The notes below the pieces were generated by a model. The model was not told the DNA's origin and did not search any database. It saw only the letters and a program-made list of their open reading frames with translations. DNA of 64,000 nt, taken from positions 3,669,001 through 3,733,000 of the forward strand of contig NZ_CP027773.1 of NCBI RefSeq assembly GCF_003019815.1. The letters are read 5' to 3'. The stretch is from Variovorax sp. PMC12. Its GTDB lineage: Bacteria; Pseudomonadota; Gammaproteobacteria; Burkholderiales; Burkholderiaceae_C. The position numbers were made by a program, and so were the translations under genes. Shown here one piece after another: positions 49,545 through 58,389 of the stretch (positions within the stretch are counted from its first letter, which is position 1; the number at the start of each line of letters is the position of its first letter).

Positions 49545-50780
49545 ATGGCACTGGCATCGCAAGCCTCCATCAACGCGGCGGACACCGCCTGGATGATGAC
49601 CTCGACCGCGCTGGTGCTGCTGATGACGCTGCCCGGCATCGCGCTCTTCTACGCGGGCATGGTGCGCCGCAAGAACGTGCTGGCCACGATGGCGGCCGTG
49701 GTGGCGGTCGCTGCGGCGGTGTCGCTGACGTGGTTCGCCGTGGGCTACTCGCTGGCTTTCACCGAGGGCTGGCCGTGGCTCGGCGGCGCGGGCCGCTTCT
49801 GGTTCTCGGGCTTCGAATACCTGAAGGAAGCCGGCCAGGTGGCGGTGAGCCACGTGGCGCCCAACGTGCCGGAGTCGGTCTACGCGATGTTCCAGCTGAC
49901 CTTCGCGATCATCACCACCGCGCTGGTGCTCGGCGCCTTCGTCGAGCGCATGCGCTTCTCGGCGGTGCTGTGGTTCGCGCTGCTGTGGAGCGTGCTGGTC
50001 TATGCGCCGATCGCGCACTGGGTGTGGGAGCCGGGCGGCTGGCTCGCGCAGATGGGCGCGCTCGACTTCGCGGGCGGCTCGGTGGTGCACGTCAACGCCG
50101 GCATCGCCGGGCTGGTGTGCGCCTATGCGCTGGGTCCGCGCAAGGGCTACGGGCGCGAGGCCTTCGAGCCCTACAACCTGGCTTTCACCATGATGGGCGC
50201 GGGCCTGCTGTGGGTCGGCTGGTTCGGCTTCAATGCGGGCTCGGCGGTGGCGGCCGACGGGCGTGCCGGCCTGGCGATGCTGGTGACGCACATCGCGGCG
50301 GCTGCCGGCGCCATGAGCTGGATGCTCGGCGAGTGGATCGTGCGGCGCAGCCCCTCGCTGCTGGGCCTGTGCTCGGGCCTGGTGGCCGGGCTGGTGGCCA
50401 TCACGCCGGCGGCCGGCTTCGTCACGCCGCTGGCGGCACTGGCCATCGGCGCCATCGCGGGCCTGGCCTGCTACTGGGGCGCCACCGGGCTGAAGCACAT
50501 GCTGGGTGCGGACGACTCGCTCGACGTGTTCGGCGTGCACGGCATCGGGGGCATCGTGGGCGCACTGCTCACGGGCGTGTTCGCCGACGCGCGCATCTCG
50601 GGCGCCACCGGCGACGTGCTGACGCAGGCGATCGCGGTCGGCAGCGTGGCGATCTACAGCGCAACGGGGACGGCGGTGGTGCTTTTCCTGGTGCACGTGC
50701 TGGTCGGGCTGCGCGTGGAGGCCGACAGCGAAGTACTGGGCCTCGATCTTGCACAGCACAAGGAACAACTGGGGAGTTGA
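49545..50780 (+). CDS. amt: Ammonium transporter, Amt family
   Basis: A 411-residue channel from ATG 49545 (MALASQASIN); the upstream ATG at 49488 would include the promoter region and is rejected. It has about 11 membrane helices (FYAGMVRRKNVLATM near helix 1-2). The twin histidines that line the pore are in VHVNAGIAGL (about residue 185) and VFGVHGIGGIVGAL (about residue 335). It conducts NH4+/NH3 across the inner membrane. No glnK gene adjoins it; the next gene is a 100-residue protein of unknown function. Confidence 0.94.
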   Translation: MALASQASINAADTAWMMTSTALVLLMTLPGIALFYAGMVRRKNVLATMAAVVAVAAAVSLTWFAVGYSLAFTEGWPWLGGAGRFWFSGFEYLKEAGQVAVSHVAPNVPESVYAMFQLTFAIITTALVLGAFVERMRFSAVLWFALLWSVLVYAPIAHWVWEPGGWLAQMGALDFAGGSVVHVNAGIAGLVCAYALGPRKGYGREAFEPYNLAFTMMGAGLLWVGWFGFNAGSAVAADGRAGLAMLVTHIAAAAGAMSWMLGEWIVRRSPSLLGLCSGLVAGLVAITPAAGFVTPLAALAIGAIAGLACYWGATGLKHMLGADDSLDVFGVHGIGGIVGALLTGVFADARISGATGDVLTQAIAVGSVAIYSATGTAVVLFLVHVLVGLRVEADSEVLGLDLAQHKEQLGS

Positions 50781-50798
50781 TCCACCGACGGAGGAACC

Positions 50799-51101
50799 AT
50801 GCCATCCATGTCCGAAAGCGAACGCATCGCCCTCGCCGCCCGCCTTCACGTGGCGCTGCGGCGAAAGCACGGGCGCGTGACCGACACCGAGTGGATGGCG
50901 ACCAACGCCGAGTACGCCGCCGAGATCGTGCGCATGACGCGCGCGCACGCGGCCGACACCAAGGACGAGGAGCTCTACCAGCTCGCCACGCGGCTGGAGC
51001 AGGCGATGGAGCCGCTGGCGCGCGCGGCCAGGCTGGCGGCGCGGCAGCCCGACGGCCAGCCGCCCACGCCGCCGCCGCGCTATGTGGGCGGGCTGCGCTG
51101 A
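50799..51101 (+). CDS. Small hypothetical protein downstream of amt
   Basis: A 100-residue soluble protein 18 bp after the amt stop, with GGAGGA just before its start, so it is likely in the same nitrogen-controlled transcript. It is helical and alanine/arginine-rich (SESERIALAARLHVALRRKHGR, ATRLEQAMEPLARAARLAAR), with a proline-rich end (PTPPPRYVGGLR). I recognise no domain. It occupies the place where glnK is often found, but it lacks the PII T-loop and is not a PII protein. Confidence 0.68.
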   Translation: MPSMSESERIALAARLHVALRRKHGRVTDTEWMATNAEYAAEIVRMTRAHAADTKDEELYQLATRLEQAMEPLARAARLAARQPDGQPPTPPPRYVGGLR

Positions 51102-51128
51102 GGCGCCAGCCGGCCCCGGCTCGTCAGC

Positions 51129-52364
51129 TCACTCCAGCGCTTCGCAGGCCGCGGCAATGCGTGCGCAGGCCTCTTCCAGCTGCGCCATCGACGTCGCATA
51201 GGAGATGCGGAAGTACGGCGCCAGCCCGAACACGCTGCCCGGCACCACCGCCACCTCGAAGTCCTGCAGCAGGTAGCGGCAGAAGTCGCTGTCGCTTTGC
51301 AGCACGTCGCCGCCGCGGGTGCGCTTGCCGAGCACGCCGGCGCAGCTCGCGAAGGTGTAGAACGCGCCCTCCGGCACGCGGCAGCCCAGGCCCGGCGCGC
51401 GGTTGAGCGCGGCCACCACGAAATCGCGGCGCGCCTGGAAGTCGGCGCAGCGCTCCGCCACGATGTCCTGCGGGCCGGTCAGCGCCTCGATGGCCGCGGC
51501 TTGGCTGATCGACGACGGGCACGATGTCGTCTGGCTCTGCACCACGGCCATGGCCGCGACCAGCGCGCGCGGACCCGCGCCGTAGCCGACGCGCCAGCCG
51601 GTCATGGCATAGGCCTTCGACACGCCGTTGACCGTCAGCGTGCGCTCGCGCAGGCGCGGCTCCACCACCGCCGGCGTCGCGAACGCGAGCCCGTCGTAGA
51701 GGATGTGCTCGTAGATGTCGTCCGCCAGCACCCACACCCGCGGATGGCTCAGCAGCACGTCGCACAGCGGCTGGAGTTGCGCCGCGCTGTAGGCCGCGCC
51801 GCTCGGGTTCGACGGCGAGTTCAGGAAGATCCAGCGCGTGCGCGGCGTGATCGCGGCTTCCAGCTGCGCGGCGTCGAGCCGGAAGCCGTTGGCCTCGGTG
51901 CAGGCCACCGGCACCGGCACGCCGCCGCAGACCTGCACGATGTCGGCGTAGGAGGTCCAGTACGGCGCGGGCAGGATCACCTCGTCGCCCGGGTCCAGGC
52001 TGGCCATCATCGCGTTGAAGATGACCTGCTTGGCGCCCGCGCTCACGCTGATCTCGTCGAGCGCGAATTCGAGCGCGTTGTCGCGCCTGAACTTCAGCTG
52101 CACCGCCGCCTTCATGGCCGGGCTGCCGTCGAGCACGGTGTAGCGCGTGTCGCCGCGGCCGATGGCGCGCACCGCGGCGTCGCGCACGTTCTGCGGCGTG
52201 TCGAAGTCGGGCTCGCCCGCGCCCAGCACGATCACCGGGCGGCCCGCACGCTTGAGCGCGTTGGCATGGTCGGTGATGCGCAGGATCTCCGAGACGCCGA
52301 TGGCGCGCACGCGCTGCGCCGGCTCGAAGACGCCAGGGGCCGTTGCTGCGATGTCCGTGGTCAC
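51129..52364 (-). CDS. PLP-dependent aminotransferase, class I (aspartate aminotransferase fold)
   Basis: A 411-residue fold-type I aminotransferase starting at GTG 52364, which overlaps the stop of the upstream binding-protein gene (GTGA). The PLP lysine is in NGVSKAYAMTGWRVGYG (about residue 245); the NSPSNPSG line (about 185) and LADDIYE (about 210) are classic for the family. It transfers amino groups to 2-oxoglutarate. It forms an operon with the binding protein and perhaps the aldehyde dehydrogenase, suggesting catabolism of the imported amino acid. Exact substrate unknown. Confidence 0.92.
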   Translation of the reverse strand: MTTDIAATAPGVFEPAQRVRAIGVSEILRITDHANALKRAGRPVIVLGAGEPDFDTPQNVRDAAVRAIGRGDTRYTVLDGSPAMKAAVQLKFRRDNALEFALDEISVSAGAKQVIFNAMMASLDPGDEVILPAPYWTSYADIVQVCGGVPVPVACTEANGFRLDAAQLEAAITPRTRWIFLNSPSNPSGAAYSAAQLQPLCDVLLSHPRVWVLADDIYEHILYDGLAFATPAVVEPRLRERTLTVNGVSKAYAMTGWRVGYGAGPRALVAAMAVVQSQTTSCPSSISQAAAIEALTGPQDIVAERCADFQARRDFVVAALNRAPGLGCRVPEGAFYTFASCAGVLGKRTRGGDVLQSDSDFCRYLLQDFEVAVVPGSVFGLAPYFRISYATSMAQLEEACARIAAACEALE

Positions 52365-53257
52365 TTGGCGTAGGTCTCCAGCGGCTTGTCGTTGGGCTCG
52401 GCCATCAGCTGCCTGAGCGTGGCGCTCATGGGCAGGTTCAGGCTGGTGTTCTTCGGCGGAATCGCGGCCACGAACCACTTGGTGTAGATCTTCTCGAGCT
52501 CGCCGCTCTTCATCATGCGGCGCAGCGAGTCGTCCACCGCCGCCTTGAAGGCCGGGTCGTCCTTGCGGAACAGCAGCGCGATCGGCTCGGAGCCCAGCGC
52601 CTCGCCGACGATGCGGTACGCGGCGGGGTCCTTCGAGTTGGCGATGATGCCGGCCAGCAGGTTGTCGTCGAGCACGAAGGCGTCGGCGCGGCCCGACTCC
52701 AGCTGCAGGAAGCTCTCGAGGTGGTCCTTGCCGAGCACGGTCTTGTACGACACGTTGTTCGTGCGCTCGCGCTTGCGCAGCAGCTGCACGGCGGTGGTGC
52801 CGGTCGAGGCCGACACGTTGCGGCCCGAAAGCTGGTCGAGCGTGGTGATGCCCGAGTCGACCTTGGTGGCCATGCGCACTTCGCTCACGTAGGTGGTGAG
52901 GGCGAAGGCCACCAGCTGCTGGCGCGCCATGTTGTTGGTGGTCGGGCCGCAGCCGATGTCGAGCGTGCCGTTCTGCACCAGCGCAATGGTGTTCTGCGCG
53001 GTCACCGCCATGTACTCCCGCCTGGCCTGCGGCGCGATGTCCTTGAGCACGCGCTCGCACAGCTCGACGTGGTAGCCCACGTACTTCTCGCCCGCGCCCA
53101 GCATGTAGGCCATGGGCGGCGAGGCTTCGCGCACGCCGAGCACGGCCTTGCCGCTGGCCTTGATCTTGTCGAGCGTGCCGGTGGCGGTCTGCGCGGCGGC
53201 GCCGAACGCGAGCGCGAGCAGCGCGACGGCCGCGGCGGTCTTGAAGGGAATGTTCAT
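52361..53257 (-). CDS. Polar amino acid ABC transporter substrate-binding protein (GltI-like)
   Basis: A 298-residue periplasmic protein with a signal peptide (MNIPFKTAAAVALLAL, cleaved near AAAQT). The mature part is the type II periplasmic-binding fold: LDKIKASGKAVLGVREASPPMAY and the ligand lines GYHVELCERVLKD and SFLQLESGRADAF. This is the glutamate/aspartate-type group. No permease or ATPase genes adjoin it, so it is an orphan or supplies an importer outside the window. It overlaps the aminotransferase gene. Confidence 0.9.
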   Translation of the reverse strand: MNIPFKTAAAVALLALAFGAAAQTATGTLDKIKASGKAVLGVREASPPMAYMLGAGEKYVGYHVELCERVLKDIAPQARREYMAVTAQNTIALVQNGTLDIGCGPTTNNMARQQLVAFALTTYVSEVRMATKVDSGITTLDQLSGRNVSASTGTTAVQLLRKRERTNNVSYKTVLGKDHLESFLQLESGRADAFVLDDNLLAGIIANSKDPAAYRIVGEALGSEPIALLFRKDDPAFKAAVDDSLRRMMKSGELEKIYTKWFVAAIPPKNTSLNLPMSATLRQLMAEPNDKPLETYAK

Positions 53258-53326
53258 GGGTCCTGTCTCCTGTGGTTTTGTGATCTGCAAGGCAAAGGCT
53301 GCCCCCGGGCAGCGGACAGCCCGTTC

Positions 53327-53417
53327 GCAAGACATGGCGCAACCGGCTTTGCCGGGCCGCCGATGTCGCCCCCGGAAGGGGGTTGGCGAAACGACACGAA
53401 GTGCGCGAAGCCTGGGG
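53327..53417 (-). repeat. Dispersed GC-rich intergenic repeat, copy B
   Basis: Leftward copy of the repeat at 48284-48373: read leftward it starts CCCCCAGGCTTCGCGCACTT, has CTTCGTGTC, a CCCCCTTCCGGGGGC hairpin and GCGGCCCGGCAAAGCCGGTT. It fills most of the gap between the dehydrogenase stop and the binding-protein start. Confidence 0.75.
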
Positions 53418-53424
53418 GAGAGCC

Positions 53425-54972
53425 CTACTCTTCGATGTCGAAGGTGACGCCCTGGGCGAGCGGCAGCGCGGTCGAGTAGTTGATGGTGTTGGTGGCGCGG
53501 CGCATGTAGGCCTTCCAGCTGTCGGAGCCCGCTTCGCGCCCGCCGCCGGTTTCCTTCTCGCCGCCGAAGGCGCCGCCGATCTCCGCGCCGCTCGGGCCGA
53601 TGTTGACGTTGGCGATGCCGCAGTCGGAACCGGCGCTCGACATGAAGCGCTCGGCCTCGCGCACGTTCAGGGTGAAGATCGACGACGACAGGCCCGCGCC
53701 CACCGCGTTGTGCCATTCGATGGCCTCGTCGAGCGAGCTGTAGCGCACCACGTACAGGATGGGCGCGAAGGTTTCGCGCAGCACCGGGCCGTCATGCGAC
53801 TTGAGCTCCACCAGCGCGGGACGCACGTAGTAGGCGTCCTGGGTGCCGATGCCTTCCACGCGCTGGCCGCCGTGCACCGTGGCGCCGATCTCGCGGCTTT
53901 CGGAGAGCGCCTTCTGCATGCCGTCGAAGGCCGCGCGGTCGATCAGCGGGCCGACCAGCGTGCCGGCCTCGCGCGGATCGCCGACGCGCACGTTGCCGTA
54001 GACCCTGGCGAGCTTGGGCACCAGCTTGTCGTAGACGCTGTCGTGCACGAACAGGCGGCGCAGCGTGGTGCAGCGCTGGCCGGCCGTGCCCATGGCCGCG
54101 AAGGCGATGCCGCACAGCGTGAGGTCCAGGTCGGCCGAGGGCGTGACGATGGCGGCGTTGTTGCCGCCGAGTTCGAGAATGGCGCGGGCAAAGCGCGCGG
54201 CCAGCTTCGGCCCCACCTGGCGGCCCATGGCCGTGGAGCCGGTGGCCGAGAGGATCGGCACCCGGTGGTCGTCGACCAGCACCTCGCCGATGTCGCGCTG
54301 GCCCAGCAGCAGGCCCAGCAGGCCTTGCGGCGCGTCGCCGAAGCGCTCGATGGCGCGCTGCGCGATGGCATGCACGGCCAGCGCGGTCAGCGGCGTCTTC
54401 TCGGACGGTTTCCACACCACCGAGTCGCCGCACACCAGCGCCAGCGCCGCGTTCCACGACCACACGGCCACCGGAAAGTTGAAGGCCGAGATCACGCCGC
54501 ACACGCCCAGCGGATGCCAGGTTTCCATCATGCGGTGCTCGGCACGCTCGGTGGCCAGCGTGAGGCCGTAGAGCTGGCGCGAGAGGCCGACCGCGAAGTC
54601 GCAGATGTCGATCATTTCCTGCACTTCGCCCGCGCCTTCGGACGGGATCTTGCCGGCCTCGAGCGTGACGAGCAGGCCGAGCTCGCGCTTGGCGGCGCGC
54701 AGCTCTTCGCCCAGCAGCCGCACCAGTTCGCCGCGGCGCGGCGCGGGCACGTTGCGCCAGGCCTTGTAGGCCTCGTGCGCGCGGCCGATGGCGTCGGCGG
54801 CCTCGGCCGGCGTGGTCTGCGGCACCTGCGCGACCACCTCGCCCGTCACCGGCGAGCGCACCGTCAGCGTGCCGCCGGTGTACGCATCGCGCGGCACGCC
54901 CAGGCGCTGCAGCAGTTGTTCGACTTCGGTGGCGACGGACGCCTGGGAGGTGGGGGTGTGGTCTTCGGACAT
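53425..54972 (-). CDS. amaB: Aldehyde dehydrogenase, ALDH7/antiquitin (piperideine-6-carboxylate dehydrogenase) type
   Basis: A 515-residue NAD-dependent aldehyde dehydrogenase. Residues 150-170 show VCGVISAFNFPVAVWSWN, LELGGNN holds the catalytic glutamate (about residue 265) and AGQRCTTLRR the catalytic cysteine (about residue 300). The RCTTLRR and GPSGAEIGGAFGGEKETGGGREAGSD lines are those of ALDH7 enzymes that oxidise aminoadipate semialdehyde/piperideine-6-carboxylate in lysine breakdown. The neighbouring aminotransferase and amino-acid binding protein agree with that role. The symbol is by similarity; it could be a related semialdehyde dehydrogenase. Confidence 0.82.
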   Translation of the reverse strand: MSEDHTPTSQASVATEVEQLLQRLGVPRDAYTGGTLTVRSPVTGEVVAQVPQTTPAEAADAIGRAHEAYKAWRNVPAPRRGELVRLLGEELRAAKRELGLLVTLEAGKIPSEGAGEVQEMIDICDFAVGLSRQLYGLTLATERAEHRMMETWHPLGVCGVISAFNFPVAVWSWNAALALVCGDSVVWKPSEKTPLTALAVHAIAQRAIERFGDAPQGLLGLLLGQRDIGEVLVDDHRVPILSATGSTAMGRQVGPKLAARFARAILELGGNNAAIVTPSADLDLTLCGIAFAAMGTAGQRCTTLRRLFVHDSVYDKLVPKLARVYGNVRVGDPREAGTLVGPLIDRAAFDGMQKALSESREIGATVHGGQRVEGIGTQDAYYVRPALVELKSHDGPVLRETFAPILYVVRYSSLDEAIEWHNAVGAGLSSSIFTLNVREAERFMSSAGSDCGIANVNIGPSGAEIGGAFGGEKETGGGREAGSDSWKAYMRRATNTINYSTALPLAQGVTFDIEE

Positions 54973-55283
54973 GGACGCGCTCCGGGGAGGAGGAGAAGGA
55001 AGGAAGGCAGGAAGGCGGTACGGAGAGGACGGAACCCGGCCAATATCAGCGAACTGCGCGCGATTGGCTAGTGAAAATATGGAAGGACCTGATGCGTTTC
55101 AGGAATGAACTGCGCCCGAGGTCCTGCATGAAAAGGCCGATCGACGAAGAAGGGACCGGCTTGCCGTGCAAGGCAAGCCCGCATCCATGCGCTGAATTGA
55201 CGACGTGGCTCTCGGGCTGCGCGCCTACGCACAAGGCGCCAGGCCGCATCGAAGATGCGCCACCCCCACTCGCCCGATGCGCC
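54973..55283. other. 311-bp divergent region
   Basis: Between the leftward aldehyde dehydrogenase and the rightward membrane protein. It contains a perfect 8-bp stem (GGCTTGCC/GGCAAGCC, 55158-55179) without a T-run and AT-richer DNA near 55060-55090. No gene is seen. Confidence 0.5.
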
Positions 55284-55787
55284 ATGAAGACGATCCTCTC
55301 CCTCTACGCCGCGCTCCACGCGCTGACGGCGTTCGCGTTCGCCGCGGCGGCCGTGGTGTTGATCGCGGTCGCGGGGCACGCGGGCTTTGCCGCCGTCATG
55401 CAGGGCATAGACATCTCGACGGCCGAAGCGGTGATCGAGGCGGTCGGCCTGCTGGCGGCCGCGGTCGTGGCGCTGCAGATCTCCCAGACCGTGCTCGAAG
55501 AAGAGGTGGTGCGCGACGCCCACATCGGCGCCCCGACGCGGGTGCGCCGGTTCCTGTCGCGGTTCATGGTGGTGATCGTGGTGGCCGTGGCGGTCGAGGG
55601 CCTGGTCGCGATCTTCAAGGCCCGCGAGACGCCCGAACTCATGCTGTACGGCGCCGCCCTGCTGAGCGCGGTGGGCCTGCTGATGGCGGGCTGGGGCGTG
55701 TTCATTCGCCTGAACCGCTACGCGGAAGAACTGGAACCCGAAGCGATGCAGGAAGCCAAGAGCGAAGACATCAAGCTGAAGGATTGA
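55284..55787 (+). CDS. Small membrane protein of unknown function
   Basis: A 167-residue protein from ATG 55284. It has three or four membrane helices (residues 5-35, 50-70, 95-115, 120-145) and a charged cytoplasmic tail (RYAEELEPEAMQEAKSEDIKLKD). A longer start at 55071 is open, but it would put polar residues in front of the first membrane helix and is less likely. It is 2 bp from the next gene, so they form an operon. No family recognised beyond a general small membrane protein. Confidence 0.72.
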   Translation: MKTILSLYAALHALTAFAFAAAAVVLIAVAGHAGFAAVMQGIDISTAEAVIEAVGLLAAAVVALQISQTVLEEEVVRDAHIGAPTRVRRFLSRFMVVIVVAVAVEGLVAIFKARETPELMLYGAALLSAVGLLMAGWGVFIRLNRYAEELEPEAMQEAKSEDIKLKD

Positions 55788-55789
55788 GC

Positions 55790-56230
55790 ATGCCTTTTCC
55801 GAGCTTTCTCAAGCCCGCCCTGGCCGCGCTGAGCGTGGCCCTGCCGCTCGCGGCCGTCGCCGCGGACCGCAACCCGCTCGTGGCCGAGCGCTGGAAGACG
55901 CGCCCGGTGGTCGTGGTGGTTCCGGCGGAAGGTGACGCGCTGCTGCGCAAGGTCGAGTCCGCCCTGCGCCAGACGGCCACGCGCGAGGCCTTCATCGACC
56001 GCGAGATGGTGCTCTACACGGTGGTCGCGGGCCAGGGCCGCCGCAACGCGCAGCCCCTCGACGCGGCGCAGACCCGCGCGCTGCTGGCCGCGCTGAAGCT
56101 CGATGCGGCAGGCCCGCCCACCTTCGTGCTGGTCGGCAAGGACGGCGGCGTGAAGATGACCGAAGGGCCCGACGTCGACCTGCAGGCGGTGTTCGCGGAG
56201 ATCGACAGGATGCCGATGCGTCGGCGCTGA
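55790..56230 (+). CDS. DUF4174 family secreted protein
   Basis: A 146-residue protein with an N-terminal signal peptide (MPFPSFLKPALAALSVALPLAAVAA, cleaved near VAADR). The mature part, with VVVVVPAEGDALLRKVESAL and FVLVGKDGGVKM, has the alternating beta/alpha pattern of the DUF4174 (thioredoxin-like) family. Function unknown. It starts 2 bp after the membrane protein gene and ends 5 bp before the convergent IclR gene. Confidence 0.78.
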   Translation: MPFPSFLKPALAALSVALPLAAVAADRNPLVAERWKTRPVVVVVPAEGDALLRKVESALRQTATREAFIDREMVLYTVVAGQGRRNAQPLDAAQTRALLAALKLDAAGPPTFVLVGKDGGVKMTEGPDVDLQAVFAEIDRMPMRRR

Positions 56231-56234
56231 AGGC

Positions 56235-57098
56235 TCAGGCCTTGCCCGGCCCGGGTGCTTCCGGCAGCTCGATCTTCTGCCCCGCCGGCGAACTCGCCAG
56301 GCTCTGCGCCGGCCGCCTCAGCGTCGCGTCGAACGGGTTGATCTTCGGCCCGATCGCGGCGGCCTCGCGCTTGAGCAGCTCGACCACCGTCGGCATGCGG
56401 TCGGCATTGAGCCGGTCGGCGATGGTGCCCACGCTCAGCGCGGCCACCGCGCGGCCTTCGCGGTCGAGGATGGGCACCGCCACGCCGGCCATGCCTTCCA
56501 GAAGCCCGGTGTTGCGACCCGCATAGCCCTGCTGCCGCACGCGCTCGATCTCGGTGCGCAGGTAGACCTCGTCGTACACGCCGTACTCGCGCACCCGCGA
56601 CAGGTTGAAGCGGATCACCTCCTCGCGCTCGGCCTCCGGCAGGAACGCGAGGATCGCCAGCGCGCCCTGCCCCACGCCCAGCGCGATGCGCCCGCCGATG
56701 TCGCCGGTGAAGGAGCGGATGGGAAACGGGCCTTCGCTGCGGTCCAGGCACACCGCGTCGAAGCCGCTGCGCGCCAGCAGGAAGATGCTGTCGCCCAGGC
56801 TCGCGCACAGCCGCAGCAGCACCGGCCGGCAGATGGAGCGCAGGTCGCCGGGGTTGCCCGCGCTCGCGGCCAGCGCGAAGAAATCGATGCTGAGCCGGTA
56901 GAGCTTGCTGCGCTCGTCCTGCTCGACCATGCCCTCGGCCATGAGTGACTGCAGCAAACGGTGCGTGGTGGCCTGGGTGAGGCCCACGGAACGTGCGATC
57001 TGGGTCACGCGCCCGCCTTCGGCCTGCACCGCGCCGAGCGCGCGGATCACCGAGAAGACGCGCGGCACGCCGCCGCTGGCAGCCGATGGGGTTTCCAT
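56235..57098 (-). CDS. IclR family transcriptional regulator
   Basis: A 287-residue regulator from ATG 57098 with AAGGAGG at a proper distance. Residues 10-75 are the winged helix (RVTQIARSVGLTQATTHRLLQSLMAEGMVEQDE), residues 90-260 the ligand-binding domain with the C-terminal VAVPILDREGRAVAALSVG line. It is divergent from the ABC importer/dehydrogenase operon by 217 bp, and likely controls it in response to the imported substrate. Operator-like palindromes lie between. Confidence 0.92.
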   Translation of the reverse strand: METPSAASGGVPRVFSVIRALGAVQAEGGRVTQIARSVGLTQATTHRLLQSLMAEGMVEQDERSKLYRLSIDFFALAASAGNPGDLRSICRPVLLRLCASLGDSIFLLARSGFDAVCLDRSEGPFPIRSFTGDIGGRIALGVGQGALAILAFLPEAEREEVIRFNLSRVREYGVYDEVYLRTEIERVRQQGYAGRNTGLLEGMAGVAVPILDREGRAVAALSVGTIADRLNADRMPTVVELLKREAAAIGPKINPFDATLRRPAQSLASSPAGQKIELPEAPGPGKA

Positions 57099-57109
57099 AC
57101 CTTCCTCCT

Positions 57110-57121
57110 TTGGAATTTCAA
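57110..57121. promoter_or_regulatory. Candidate IclR site 1
   Basis: TTGGAATTTCAA, an imperfect palindrome next to the IclR ribosome site, sharing the GGAAT half of site 2. Confidence 0.3.
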
Positions 57122-57140
57122 TGATGCCTTGTCCGCATGA

Positions 57141-57159
57141 TATTCCATTGAACGGAATA
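57141..57159. promoter_or_regulatory. Candidate IclR site 2
   Basis: TATTCCATTGAACGGAATA, 6-bp arms around a near-palindromic centre. It sits in the 217-bp divergent region, about 160 bp before the ATPase start and 45 bp from the regulator start. A further GGAAT half-site lies near 57183. Confidence 0.5.
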
Positions 57160-57315
57160 AATTGAAGAAAGATTCTGATTAATGGAATACCCGAGGCGAT
57201 CTGGCGCAATCGTTGCAATAGAGTGAACTGAAAGACGCAAGCTGTCCATGGCGTGCACCAAGCTGGAACAAGCTGCCCGCAGCCATCTTTTAGCCACCGC
57301 AGAAAGGCCCGATCC

Positions 57316-58389
57316 ATGTCATTCCTCAGGCTCACCGACGTGACCAAGTTCTATGGCGCCACCCGCGCGGTGTCGGCCATGAACCTGGCGGTGGAAAAGG
57401 GCGAGTTCGTCTCGCTGCTCGGCCCTTCGGGCTGCGGCAAGACCACCACGCTGCAGATGATTGCGGGCTTCGAGGCCGTGAGCAGCGGCCGCATCGAGCT
57501 CGCGGGCAAGGACATCACGCACGCCAAGGCCAACACGCGCGGCCTGGGCATCGTGTTCCAGACCTACGCCCTGTTCCCGCACATGACGGTGGCCGACAAC
57601 GTGAGCTTCGGCCTGGAGATGCGCAAGATGCCCAAGGCCGAGCGCGCCGAGCGGGTGAAGCAGGCGCTGGCGCTGGTGCACCTGCAGGCGCACGCCGGGC
57701 GCTATCCGCGCGAGTTGTCGGGCGGCCAGCGGCAGCGCGTGGCGCTGGCGCGCGCGCTCGTCATCGAGCCGCCGGTGCTGCTGCTCGACGAGCCGCTGTC
57801 CAACCTCGACGCCAAGCTGCGCGAGGAAATGCAGTTCGAGCTGCGCCAGATCCAGCGCAAGGTCGGCACCACCACGGTGATGGTCACGCACGACCAGAGC
57901 GAGGCCATGTCCATCAGCGACCGCGTGGTGGTGATGGAAGGCGGCCGCGCCACGCAGATCGACCATCCGCAGCGGGTGTACGAGCATCCGAGCACGCGCT
58001 TCATCTCCACCTTCGTGGGCAAGGCCAACCTGCTCGACTGCCGCGTGTCGAGCAGCAGCGCCACGCGCACCTGCGTGGAGGTCGGCGCGCTCTCGCTCGA
58101 CGTGGACGACACCGGCTTCGGCATGGACGCCGCCGCGCTGCTGAGCGTGCGGCCCGAGAAGCTGCAGCTGGTGCCGCCGGGCCAAGGCCGCCTCGACGGC
58201 GAGGTGCAGGAGCGCTTCTTCCTCGGCAGCCAGTGGCTCTACCGCATCGCCACGCCGGTCGGCGACCTCACGGTGCTGAGCCCCAACGACGGGCGCAACG
58301 CGCTGGACGAAGGCGCCCGCACCGGCATCGACTGGCCGGCGCACTGCATGCGGCTGCTGCCGGCCGAAGAAAGGGCTGTCGCAGCATGA
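57316..58389 (+). CDS. Polyamine-type ABC transporter ATPase, PotA family
   Basis: A 357-residue ATPase from ATG 57316 with GPSGCGKT, LSGGQRQR and LLLLDEP, then a C-terminal TOBE-type regulatory domain (residues 280-350, including LSVRPEKLQLVP). It powers an importer of the spermidine/putrescine/iron/thiamine class. It ends with ATGA overlap into the permease gene. The substrate depends on the binding protein at 62918-63970. Confidence 0.92.
   Translation: MSFLRLTDVTKFYGATRAVSAMNLAVEKGEFVSLLGPSGCGKTTTLQMIAGFEAVSSGRIELAGKDITHAKANTRGLGIVFQTYALFPHMTVADNVSFGLEMRKMPKAERAERVKQALALVHLQAHAGRYPRELSGGQRQRVALARALVIEPPVLLLDEPLSNLDAKLREEMQFELRQIQRKVGTTTVMVTHDQSEAMSISDRVVVMEGGRATQIDHPQRVYEHPSTRFISTFVGKANLLDCRVSSSSATRTCVEVGALSLDVDDTGFGMDAAALLSVRPEKLQLVPPGQGRLDGEVQERFFLGSQWLYRIATPVGDLTVLSPNDGRNALDEGARTGIDWPAHCMRLLPAEERAVAA

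Noticed and set aside
50799..51101. GlnK/PII protein after amt
   Set aside because: Length is similar, but it has no PII T-loop tyrosine region or beta-alpha-beta pattern; it is helical and Ala/Arg-rich.
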